Notes under the pieces: model-generated
The model's database searches: none
Told to the model about the DNA's origin: nothing
What the model saw: only the letters and a program-made list of their open reading frames with translations
Part shown: positions 1 through 10,505 of the stretch, piece by piece
How the letters are laid out: each line of letters begins with the position of its first letter
How positions within the stretch are numbered: position 1 is the stretch's first letter
Assembly: GCA_028565635.1 (NCBI GenBank)
Contig: JAOXYB010026257.1
Location: forward strand, 1,855 to 15,788
Origin: Phoronis ovalis
Taxonomy: Eukaryota; Phoronida; Phoronidae
Length of the DNA stretch: 13,934 nt
Reading direction: 5' to 3'
Program-made: the position numbers and the translations under genes

Positions 1-1363
1 TAATTACTATTTCAAAATATCGTCCCAGGTTATCCATGCATAATTCCACGAATGTACATAAAATCTTGACGTATATATGTGTGTGTAAGATACGTTAAAG
101 CACGTGAAGCCAGCCTAAACAATTTTCACAACTTTGTCCCACCGCACAAGTAATTAACTTTAAAATGTACATGTTTTGGGTAACATGATTACTTTGCTAT
201 GTAACAAATCCCATACTGTTGTTTCCTTGGTTTCAAACTCTAAGAAGAATGTCTTCTTAACATATCTTAATCGTGCGGGAACAGAGGGCCGCCGCACTGA
301 GAACAAAGGTTATCAATCCAAACATGTTTATTGTGTTTTGAGTACGTGCATTGATTTTTTTTTGTTTTTTACATCAACGGTGGTATTAATAATTTATTAC
401 AAATGAAAGCGGAAAATATACTTTTTATTACTTTTGATACATATCGAGTGACTTAAAATGTCACGTATTTTCGTGTTTACATCAACAATATTGAGATAAA
501 AATCAAATTATATTTAGTCGTGACCTTTTGATAATAGTATCGCACTTAATTTTTTGTTCTTGGGGTAACATATACCACTAGTATTTTCAGTCATTGAGAC
601 ATTTTTCAATAGCTATTATTACATATAAAAAAGAGAAAGAAAATATTACAGAAAATATCAGAAAGTTTAATCAAAATTTTCCGTCTCATTAGATTTAGCT
701 GTATAAGGCTTTGAATAACACAATAGACATGTTTTGTAACAATCCTTACTCAAACAACTAATGTATAAGAGGAAAATTGACTGCAGTAAATTTGCCGAAA
801 GCTAGAATATACAAGAGAGTTTTTGTGCCAAACAATAAAAGTTTGTTTCAAATAATTTATAGTAAATATTTGTTAAATATACTTTAGAATCGAAAAACTA
901 ATTTAGAATTGTTGAAACATAACATTGTAATCGAATATATATAACCTTTCAGATTTCCATGTAGTGCGCATGTGAAACTACATATGTGTGGTGTATACTT
1001 ATTGCGATGAAATATTGCCTTTAATAAATATAAAAAGTGGCAGCAGCTACAGCCAATATATTGCATCGTATATACACACCGGATCATTTTATTTAGCTAA
1101 ATGTTTGGCAGCCTTACTACGCCTAGATATTACACTCATTTCATGTAATTTTTAATATTTAAACTAAAAGTTGTAACATTTCAAGTTTTATTGAATTATA
1201 GCCATTTAATAAAATTCTACAATTAGCATGCAACTGTTCAGAATCGAACAGTGTGAAGTCACCCTTTAACATTAAATTTAAGAGAAATATAAAATGGAAT
1301 GGTCTTCAAATGTTCGTGCGAAATTATGAAAGCATACACAAAATGAGAATCCGTGCATCCAGA
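1..1363. other. AT-rich non-coding stretch, nothing identified
   Basis: I see no tRNA boxes, no recognisable protein family and no repeat with clear ends here. The longest open frames are short. The one at 176-406 opens with TTG, has its first ATG at codon 4, and reads as low-information hydrophobic and basic sequence typical of chance frames in AT-rich DNA. Confidence 0.6.
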
Positions 1364-1411
1364 TGTGTGTGCTTGTGTGTGTGCGTGTGTGTGTGTATCT
1401 GTGTGTGTGTG

Positions 1412-1447
<36 letters not shown>
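1364..1447 (+). repeat. Interrupted (TG)n microsatellite
   Basis: About 84 bp of almost pure TG dinucleotide repeat. It is broken by single changes (a GC step near 1371, a GCG near 1383, an ATC near 1398 and a TTG near 1411) and ends in an uninterrupted block of TG up to 1447. The last block is the longest pure tract and so the part most likely to vary in length between individuals. Alternating purine-pyrimidine DNA of this kind can adopt Z-DNA. The Cys/Val and His/Thr open frames through it are products of the repeat, not genes. Confidence 0.97.
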
Positions 1448-1451
<4 letters not shown>

Positions 1452-2160
1452 GTATAGATAAATAATTGGTAAAACATCGGGTGGAGTTGTATACGGATAC
1501 GAGCTATCAACATACGAGGAAAACATTGGTGAAGAAGACAGCTTGTCAAGCAGAGAGGTATGTGTCAGCGAATAGTTTGGAGGTATCATTATATGTGCTG
1601 TCAGTATGCCTGTATAAACAGTAAACACTCAAGTACCAGTTAACAGGGATTGTCAAACACGCCTGAATGTTTCGAGTCTCGGATTTTGAGTCTAGAACGA
1701 ATTTGACAACAGTTGTTATGTAGTAAATTCTATAAAATAAATTTGAAATAATAAGATTAATCGACAATAAATAATTCTGTTAATTATGAATAAAATAGAA
1801 TTTTGTTAGGCATCAAACAAATGATGATTATTTTCAGAAAGAAAGAACTAAATACTTACAATACATTATATACAATCTACAATATAATACAAAATGAAAG
1901 GTCAATGTCGGTGTTTCTGTCTCTCAGAGCATTGTCTCTAATTTGCTTGCTTTTTGGACGAATTCAGTTAATTACGTGTTATGTTTAATGCTATTTTTTA
2001 AAGTTTCCTTGCATGAAGATTTGTATGAAGAAGTATATAGTTCATTGGTTGGTCTTTTCCAAATTTACTTACATTGAACACTTCTAGTAGTGCGATTGCC
2101 ACGAACAAAATCAAACAAATGCATAGTATACGGTAATTTGTTATACAAGTTATATAAGCA
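1448..2160. other. Non-coding stretch between microsatellite and tRNA
   Basis: No supported gene or repeat. The open frames present are short and AT-driven. The part nearest the tRNA is the 5' flank of a polymerase III gene, whose promoter boxes are internal, so no upstream element is required. Confidence 0.55.
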
Positions 2161-2242
2161 GACGAGGTGGCCGAGTGGTTAAGGCGATGGACTGCTAATC
2201 CATTGGGGTCTCCCCGCGTGGGTTCGAATCCCATCCGCGTTG
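2161..2242 (+). tRNA. tRNA-Ser, anticodon GCT
   Basis: Nuclear serine tRNA reading AGC/AGU codons. The cloverleaf reads as follows: acceptor 5' strand 2161-2167, three-pair D stem GCC/GGC (2170-2172 and 2183-2185), anticodon stem ATGGA/TCCAT (2187-2191 and 2199-2203) with GCT at 2194-2196, a long serine-type variable arm GGGG-TCT-CCCC (2205-2215), T stem GTGGG/CCCAT with a TTCGAAT loop, acceptor 3' strand 2235-2241 and discriminator G at 2242. The A box (TGGCCGAGTGG) and B box (GGTTCGAATCC) are intact, and there is no intron. The acceptor stem is imperfect: G1 faces U72 (a wobble) and A5 faces G68 (a mismatch), where the usual animal gene has paired bases. It could be a functional variant or a tRNA beginning to decay. 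Confidence 0.93.
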
Positions 2243-2245
2243 TAA

Positions 2246-2250
2246 TTTTT
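2246..2250 (+). terminator. RNA polymerase III terminator (T5)
   Basis: A run of five T residues starts four bases past the discriminator base of the serine tRNA. This is the normal position and length for a polymerase III stop signal, and it supports transcription of the tRNA as a single short unit. Confidence 0.8.
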
Positions 2251-5200
2251 CAAGTTTGGATTTTTTAGTATACAGTAAAAATACCAAATACAGGTGTCCT
2301 TTATTTATCGATCAATCGCACAGTATGATTAACGGAAGTCTATTCAACAAGCTTTGCAAAGAAACAAAAAAGTTGTACTACCAGTCCACAACTACTTCAT
2401 CACTTGTTAATATACAATTACTACACTACAACAAACACTTCTGAAGAGGAAATGTTTTTGCTTCCAATAATTTTGACACCTTAAAAGTAGATTGTCGCAT
2501 GCAAGCGAGTTAGTGTCATTTGTGATATATTGACATTTTTATTCCAGTGACACTTATCTCTTTAGGAATCTGGTAGTTAACCTTGTCGTGTTTTCCACCG
2601 CTCTGTAATGTTGGATGTCACTTATATTTGACCGACTTGCATACGTATTCCTGGCTGAATTTATCTTACCCTTTTATCCGAGCGTTTTGTCCAAATACTA
2701 TCACAGCATACCTATTTTCAAAACCTTTTAAACATTTTTTTATTCAAGGGAGGATTTTTATTTATTTTTTTTAATTAATGGAGAGGTTTATGAAACGAAA
2801 TATATATAATCACACTCAATGGCGTAACTGAATTGGAAAAGATACTTCGCCAACCTAAATCGTCGTAATAAAGGGATGCTTCAATTAGCGGGGGATTTCT
2901 ACTCTATAAACATGCATCGGCCACTGGGCAAATGCATAAGGAATCAAATGCCCTCATCAAACAGAAGCGCATACAAATAAAAATCGTTCTAATATAGATA
3001 TAGAAACATAATGCATGAACTGCGGGCATGGTGTTCTTTTTGGATAACTAAGATATAACGTTAACACGCTGGATTGAATTCTGGACATGGTATTTGGCGT
3101 TATTTTAATTAAAACGAGTAACTAATTAAAGCGTTTATTGATGGCATAAGAGACCAACGCTGCGACAATGCCAGGGGTAGTGTATGCTTAGCTTTAAGCA
3201 TTAAATACACACTCGTGTTTACAATACCAATATAACTATTGAATAATGTTTTTAACATTTATATATTTGAATTTGACACATCTGCTGCTATCGTTATAAT
3301 TAACGTATGAAATATAGAACATACTGTTTTTAAACTCGGGTATACCTCAAAAGACCTTAGCAACAAGAAATGTCTGCTTGTGGTAAAAAAATTTAAACGA
3401 CGATCAGGTATTATTCACCACGGAATTTTCCTGAACTCGGAGAACCAGTAACCTCTCGATATGCTAGACCAGAACATGCATTAATTAAATCCATTAGACC
3501 ATGCATTAAAACTGCCTGGGAAAGCACCATTTCGCAAACAAAATGTTCAGGTGCCTCATGCCCAAAAATAGTCTTAGGCATATACCCTTCAAGTGATATC
3601 ATTCTTGCCTTCATTTCTGTACAAATCTAGCCATCCCCTCCCCTTTTTTCGCCATACTACCATCAACTAGCGAATGTTTATTTAAACCTAACTTCGTAAG
3701 TAAATTTGTTATTTTAATATATTTATGTAACTTTACCATATTTTACACGTTGTACTTATTACATCTGCTTGTAAATCAACAATCAATAATCTATGAGTAC
3801 TAAAAATGGCAAAATTCTTCGTACTTGATAGCACCGGTGTTGCGTTTCGAAAAATATTTGAAATTCATTTAGCAGTAAGAAATTAAGTGGAAATGCCTAA
3901 AATAATCGATAGCCTTTTGAAATATTTGCAGCGTACCAAAGATACTTGAACGATAATTGTATAAAAAGAAATGATATATATATATATTGTCAGTACATAT
4001 GTATTCATGAATTGATAGTACTAGTCTACTGGAAAGTAAGTAGCGGCAAGGGACTACGAAAGTCATTTCTGCACGTTTTATGCTTTCTAGTTCTGAAACA
4101 CTTGCAAACGTTTTATGGATAATATGGTTTTGTCATTTGTTTTCTCTGTCATTTCTCTACTAGGATAAGCTACCGGTTCCCAAAATGGGAGTAGGGCTCA
4201 TTTATGAAATCAGGAGAACAAATTTTATTATGAATTTTTAACAAGTATCATTTAATATTTGGTTTAAAATTGGATTTATCAAGCACAAGTTGTCCCTCAC
4301 GTATAGAAGACTTCTCAACTGTTCCTTTAGAATCAGAAGTGCATCGAGTGCGCACGTGGTATTCTGAAGTGGCGCATGTGTCCCATTCCGCTATTAGTTG
4401 GAGAAATTTGAGAAAGTAATGAAATTACAAAAACACTTCATTCTCTTCAACGGTATAAGTCTTGAACACCTGCGTACAATTACAAAATTCTCAAAATAAT
4501 GTTCTTTCAATTTTAATTTTTTTGTACAATTAGTTCCTCAATTGACGTGATTTGTTTAACACCTGCAAATAAAAGATGTCGCGGTATTCCTATAAGGCCT
4601 GTAGTAGTAGTAGCTCAGTGATTTCGTGGATTTTGCTATTTGATTTTGAATTATACTGAATACTGTTTTGTTTGATAGCTAAGTACACGTTTCATCTTTT
4701 TATTATGTATAATGAGAGGCAAACTATAAAACATAATTATACACTGTAATGTAGTTGTTGGCATTGGGAAACGCTATAGTATCAATGTTTTTTTACAGTT
4801 TGAAGACAATAAAAATGGATTTATATTCAGAGTTGATGATCAACAAAGTGCAGCAACTGAGTCATAGCTATTAGCTATTAGGGCGATATGTCTGTTCTGA
4901 CTAACTGCAAATAACTACCAAGTAACTAAATACCCCTAAGCAATAATTAATAAAGTCACTATAATTATTGTTTCCTTGGGCCTGTACGTAATATGCATTT
5001 AAATTGATGAACTGGTTTAGGTGTACCTGTAAGTTATAAAATTTCAATAAAACATCCGTCGAGCCGCAAATGATTTTGACTGCCGTATTTTTTATTTAAG
5101 TAAAAAGGAATGGACACACATTTCAACCAGCAAGAACATTTGTGTGGATTTGATATGACATTTATGAATACAAAGTATAATTTTTATTTACATACGTGCA

Positions 5201-5783
5201 TAAAAGATTCGCGAAGTTAGTTTGGTATTAATGGTAATAAAATTAAGCAACGAGCACTATAGGCCTAAACATTAGAAAATACACCCGTCGCGTAAAATAT
5301 AGTCTGTATAGGATAAAGTTGCCTGTTTGTATAAGGTTATTCGTAGTCATAACTTCAGAAAAGAGAATACATTTATAAATTAGCTTAATAAAATTTATTC
5401 AAGTGACAATATATTACAGGTTAAAGAAAATGTTATGCAATTGCTTACAATAAAATAAGTACGCGCATTTGATAATAAGATTTTTCTGCAACTCAGCTTT
5501 CATATAATAAATAGATGGTGAACATGTTTTTTTACTCTATAATCCCTAGATCCGTGTCTGTCTTCCCATCATAATTAATCGTAAATATGGTAATTGCATA
5601 AAAAATATCGTTTTCATTACATAAATATTTTGCGAGCATTATCGACAGACTAACATATTGCATTAAAATTGAGAGATAAATTTTCAAATTTGTACTTCAA
5701 TTGCATTATTTTCAAACATTGTAAAACAATAAGAAATGAAACCCCTTAGTGAAAATAGCAAGCGCACGAGAGCTCTAATATAC
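2251..5783. other. Long intergenic stretch without a recognised gene
   Basis: No tRNA boxes, protein family or complete mobile element recognised. It contains a short AT dinucleotide run at 3974-3987 and a somewhat less AT-rich patch at 3397-3630 that is open on both strands (see findings). The only canonical minus-strand AATAAA found downstream of the sclerostin-like stop codon lies at 5394-5399. Everything else reads as ordinary AT-rich non-coding DNA. Confidence 0.5.
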
Positions 5784-6662
5784 CTAACTAACGTTTCTGA
5801 AATCAAACGCTTCTGTCTGTATATGTACTTTAACAAATGTGATTAAAAATCTTGACAAAATACTTTTGATACATATGTGTAATAAACCAGTATGCATGTG
5901 CATCGGGAGAGACAGACGTTTCTTATAAACATAAATAACAATAATAAAATCTATTGATCGGTGGGTCACTAACTTTTTACACCTTGACATTATATGTACA
6001 AAGTATAATCGGAAAATCCAGTAACATGGCACGCGTTTTGTTTGTGTATACACAAACAAAGTCAAAGGCTTTTTGTGTGTCTTTAAATGATTTATAGAAT
6101 CGTTTAAGAAAACTTTCTTCTGGTTATTGGAACAGTGACTCATACTTCGCAAGGTAAAGATCCCGGGTAGAGCTAGTAGTTTTAAAGACTGCATTATCCA
6201 CAAGCCATTATCTCTGAAATAGCCACGGGGTTTCTCATATTCAAATTCCAAAAGTGTGCAGAAAATGTTATAGTTTGTGCATGCTGTGTGAACAAGATAT
6301 AAATAAAGTAGCCCCAAACATGATTATTAACTGTGAAAATTACACTTACTGAAAAGCTATTCGCAAATATTTAAATCCAAACCCTGGGATCTAGGGCAAT
6401 GAGCAATGAACAGGCCGGAATTCCATGAATTAAATACACTAAATTCTATATACTTCGACAAGTTTCTGCAGAACTCCAGGTAGATATTTTGTAACTTGCA
6501 GACTGAAAGAGGGTTTGATATTGCAATTTTCGTATCTGCTCGTTTGTATTTGAAGCCAGAAACTGCAGTCTTGGGAAGACGTAGCCTGTTCTTGTTCAAA
6601 CATTGAATGAACACGATACTACTCAAGCAAATAGCTTGGTAAAAAATAAATGAATACAATCA
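5784..6662 (-). other. Unusually open minus-strand frame, unassigned
   Basis: A single minus-strand frame runs from the TGA at 6662-6660 to a stop at 5786-5784 with only one TAG (6359-6357) and a tandem TAA TAA (6329-6324) inside it. It leaves open blocks of about 101 and 179 codons. Neither block opens with ATG: the first sense codon after the 5' stop is TTG, and the first ATG of the larger block is about 42 codons in, leaving about 136 residues. The translation is hydrophobic and basic, with no domain, signal peptide or family that I recognise. It lies 3' of the sclerostin-like stop codon on the same strand, so it may simply be 3' UTR or downstream intergenic DNA. It is recorded because of its length, not because a product is supported. 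Confidence 0.2.
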
Positions 6663-7262
6663 ACAATGTTTCAATAATGTCAATAAGCACTGCGGAGTAT
6701 TAGACAGCTTAGATTTCCATTGATTGCTTCTTGGCATATTCTTTTACTAGCGGTCAGTCCAATTGTAAAATATGTTGGCATAATCTTAATTTTTTTTTAG
6801 CAGGCAGTCCAGCTGTAATTTGATAATTCAATATATTCAATTAATTATAATCCTGTACAAATGTCCATACATAATTGACAACACAACAATATTAATGATT
6901 ATATATACAATTTGCGTCCATCTTATATGCGACGATAAATCCAGGAAACACGTCTTGAAAATATGTTAATTTAGTAGTGGTGTTCCATAGTATGTGGGAT
7001 ACCACGAAAGTTCATGCAATGCTTTTCAATGTGAAAAGGGGAAATTTAGATTTGCTATTCAGCTACAATACACGTTTGATATTTGTATTGGTAACACACG
7101 TTTCGTCAGTGTCGGATTGCAAGTTTTTTTTCTGTCTGCTTTAAAACTAGAATCCGCAGTCGATTTTTCACAAATCTATTTTCTAGGGAAATTTGATAAA
7201 GATGTCCAAATCAAAACATTTACATATGTACAAGTTGAATGAAATCCTTCTCGTTAAATGAA
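6663..7262 (-). other. Probable 3' UTR or downstream flank of the sclerostin-like gene
   Basis: This region lies directly after the stop codon at 7265-7263 on the minus strand. No canonical AATAAA or ATTAAA was found in it on that strand. A weaker AGTAAA (plus-strand TTTACT, 6743-6748) is present. It also holds two imperfect 23 bp copies of a sequence around GGCAGTCC, at 6748-6770 and 6798-6820, spaced 50 bp apart. Confidence 0.4.
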
Positions 7263-7660
7263 TCACGTTTTCCTTTTCCTCGACCTTCTCGTATTTTTCC
7301 TTGCCCTACTTCGTCCACTTTTGGATTTTGTCTGTACTCGTGTAATAGAACGATTTTGAGTTGGATGATATCTTTTACATTTACAACTTTCCACAACTTT
7401 TATCCTATAATGTCGAATTTCTCCATTTTCGGCACATAATAGTTTCACTCGTTTACGACGTGTGACGTCATTAACACACCTCCATTCCAAAGTTTTAGTT
7501 TTAGCCCACACTTTAACAAATTCTGCGTACCACGGCAGTTCACGTATTGGTAAACAGTGTCCTGTGCACACAACTTCCGTAATTGGTTTTATAGACGTAC
7601 AAAACCCATCTGATATATATCTTTTTGAACGTATTTCTTTACATCCTACTTGTATTTCAT
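7263..7660 (-). CDS. sostdc1: Sclerostin/SOSTDC1-like protein, exon 2 (cystine knot and basic tail)
   Basis: Terminal exon of a secreted DAN-family antagonist. It supplies the last two bases of split codon Asp60 and residues 61-191, then TGA. The eight knot cysteines are C66, C80, C91, C95, C121, C135, C152 and C154. The intervals are 14, 11, 4, 26, 14, 17 and 2, matching human sclerostin except for one extra residue in the fifth-cysteine loop. By homology the disulfides pair C66-C121, C80-C135, C91-C152 and C95-C154. Family signatures include VGCKEIRSKRYISDG, EWRCVND and SCKCKRY. N162-R-S matches the conserved glycosylation site just after the knot. The C-terminal 25 residues hold 13 Arg/Lys, as in sclerostin's heparin-binding tail. 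The finger-2 loop lacks the Asn-X-Ile LRP5/6 motif. The acceptor (ttgtgttgcag, AG at 7662-7661) follows a T-rich tract. GTG at 7571 is internal Val90, not a start. Confidence 0.95.
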
Positions 7661-10220
7661 CTGCAACACAAAAATTAAAACTTTAGACATTAAAATAATT
7701 CTGTAAACTAAACATTCTGCATGCAGTAGTTAATATTACTACAGTTTGCAATGACATAATTTTAATGCCCTTTGTGGTACTGTGAGCTATCACAAGCATC
7801 ATGTATTGTATGTATAAATTATAAAATGCCAGATACGACGATCACCAAAACATCCAATGTAAAATGTAGTAAAACATCATGGAAAACAAGAAAGATTGTA
7901 GACCTGATTTGTAAAACACGATATTGGTGAAGAATATTTGTAAGTTAAGGGAGCAAAACTTGAGTGGAGGAACTTCATTCTAAAAAAACCTATACAGAGA
8001 ATACTACACGAATGCGTAGTCGAGTTTATGCTGAATGCGGTAAAAAAAACGGGATCTGGGCTATAGTCTAGTTCCCTGCACATATTTATGATTACCCCCA
8101 AATAGAAAAAGTGTGCAATGTCAAATAAAGCCTCAAATAGCTTCTTTTTCATGCTAATATACGTTTATTGTATTATGTTTTGTTGTGCTGTCAGACAACA
8201 AAACAAGTAATGGCCCGTGGTATAACATAAAATAAGGTCACTCATGTGTTTCCGCTTTTTTCCTGGAGTGACGATCAAAAGACTACCGGTACCTGTTGAA
8301 TATTTGCTTCTCATGTTCTGAGGGCATGGACCCGGGCATGGAAATGGTGACATTTACCAGTTTGGTGTGTTTCAGTGCTATGTACGGTTAATTTTTTACA
8401 AGCTAGTTAATGTTCAAAGCAGAGCTTAGATTATTAAAACTTGAGACAAAGACAACATCAACAAAGTTTCATATGATATAAAAATATATATCTTCGAACA
8501 TAACAATGTTTAACTTTAAAATTTATGACCTAGCCTGGCGAGGCTGCTAATGAAGAAATAAGTTTACATGCGCATGTGTCTGCCACTGGGAACAGAAGCC
8601 TTACAACAATGATGGAGTTCAATGAAAATAATTATTAGTATACATGATCGAATAAAAAATCATTCAGCAAAACCAAACATTTTTTCAATAAATTTACTTC
8701 AATAACTCCTTAACAAACACGGGTAACTTGCTAATAATCTAATAAACCATTAATTCCGATACACATCCACATCATGTTTACATCATTCAGAGATTTATAT
8801 CATCTTTCAGCATTAATAAACTGATATTGATTGTCATACTGGTCCTTGAACAAGTATGTATCAAGTGTATTACGTAACTAATGAAGACTAATTTTATTAA
8901 TTTATTTATAAACATGTATCTACAGCGTCACGGTGTTACGTTGACATATGTCAGCGTTCTCCTCGTGTTCCTGCAGCAAAATGAGTAATACCTCTCTTGG
9001 TAAAAAGAGGTCGAAAAAAAACTAACTTTTATCACACGGTAATGCATTTTTATTGGTAATCATGATTCCTCAAAAAGTGCGCGAACACCATAAGTAAATA
9101 AAAAAAAGAAGAAACAAGAAATGTGGTTTGCCAGGTGCCTTTAGAAATCATTTTTTTAACATCTTGATGCAAAGCGGGAAATTCATTTCACATGTTTTTA
9201 TGTATATGAAAAGCATCAAATGATAAAATGATGCGCGTTTCAAGTAAAATGTGATCGATTTTACTAATAGGTTTAAATTACTTACATTAATAAGAAATCT
9301 ATAACTAATAAGTAGAAATTAACTGGTCCAGACGTTTGTTGTATTTACTGTCGGAAGTGCTATTAAATTACCCATAAAATAATCAATACACCTAATCCTG
9401 ATAATACAATTCGCATATAATTGAAATAAAAAAAAAACGTTCTCTCTTATGCTTTGGCGTATTGAAACTCCAAAACTACTGGGACTGGTGGCCTTGGGAC
9501 TGCTATATCTGCGGCAAGCATGTGTTTATACCTCAGTCATTGTTCTATATGTTCACATCCACTTTCCCTAATTTTGCACGTAACTTTCAAAACTGTCATT
9601 AAATTTATTTTGTTTTCCACCAGATGTCGTAACCGACTCTTAACGGAAGTTAACGAAGAGCGAATAATGACGAGAAGTAATTAATTAGTTGACATTGGGT
9701 TCAAAAACAATTAACTATAAGAAACAAGTGTCTGTTATAGGTATTTTGGGATACAGGTTAGCAAATAAGAAGTGCAGCGGTGAAAAATATACCCGAAAAT
9801 CCAGGGTCCTTATAAAAGCCCGTGATACAATTAATCGTCAAGTTTAAATTAAACTAGAATTAAATGCATCGTTGATATCATATTATTGATACATGATGCA
9901 GGGATTTTAAGTAAAAGTAACATCCTTTAAATATAAATCTGAACCCGAAAGTAGACCTCGCTATAATCAATTTATTGGAACATGTAAATGACTGTTCAAC
10001 ATACTGGAGAAAAGCAATGTTTTGTGACGCATTTAAATGTTTGCATAGACTGATTAACTTTTACTGGAACAAGATCGAACACAACGCACTGAGGATACTC
10101 ATGGCTCTAAATCTGATTCATGTTGTTCCCGGGTGTAGTTACCTAGTTAGTTTAATTATGGAGAAAATCTAACTATTAATGCTGTTAAAATGAGATTTGA
10201 TGGAAACTTCTGAATTAACA

Positions 10221-10505
10221 ACACCCGGGGGGCTACTTGGCCAATTTCCGAAAAGATGGGTAAAAACATACCCCTTTAGTAACACCCTTGGCAAAAAACA
10301 TACCTCTTTATAAGCAAGCATGATTTTTGGGACCCGTTGTTAGATTTTCGGGACCCGTTGTTAACAGTGGGCTAACAATATACCCTGTTGCGAGCGTCCA
10401 GGTCTGAAATATATACGCCATTATAAGCAGGGACTCTGAAAAACCATACCCCATAGGGTAGAACGTATGTATAACCACTTTGGATGGTAGTAACCCCCTG
10501 GGTAT
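10221..10505. mobile_element. Small inverted-repeat-flanked element (MITE-like), 285 bp
   Basis: The ends form a 17 bp terminal inverted repeat. The left end is acacccggggggctact (10221-10237). The complement of the right end (10505-10489) is atacccagggggttact. The two agree at 14 of 17 positions, and all three differences are transitions. Inside are two kinds of direct repeat. A 20 bp unit ending in gggacccgttgtta is at 10323-10342 and 10344-10363 with one mismatch. An approximate unit starting aaaaacatacc is at 10262 and 10294, with a weaker relative near 10440. There is no coding capacity; the minus-strand frame through it is incidental. I saw no clear target-site duplication, so the exact edges are uncertain. 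It could be a non-autonomous DNA transposon or another dispersed repeat. Confidence 0.5.
10323..10363 (+). repeat. Two-copy tandem repeat, 21 bp period
   Basis: Two near-identical copies of attttygggacccgttgtta occupy 10323-10342 and 10344-10363, differing at a single T/C position. The pair lies inside the inverted-repeat element and is probably part of its internal structure. Confidence 0.85.

Noticed and set aside
1253-1628. Cys/Val-rich and His/Thr-rich open frames on both strands
   Set aside because: They are translations of the TG microsatellite, which contains no stop codon in any frame, plus short flanks.
1670-1684. B-box-like tttcgagtctcgg, possible second tRNA or SINE head
   Set aside because: No A box or cloverleaf arms at the required distance upstream, and no terminator at the expected place.
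1998-2234. Minus-strand open frame beginning GFEPTRGDPNG
   Set aside because: Its N-terminal part is the antisense translation of the serine tRNA, a well-known source of false protein annotations. The rest is AT-rich flank.
7463-7470. Perfect cAMP-response element TGACGTCA
   Set aside because: It lies inside exon 2 and is accounted for by the codons of the NDVT segment in the cystine knot; no evidence of a regulatory role.
7263-7571. Treating GTG at 7571 as the start of a 102-residue protein
   Set aside because: The frame continues upstream with clear cystine-knot homology to an acceptor at 7662-7661, and GTG encodes conserved Val90 just before C91.
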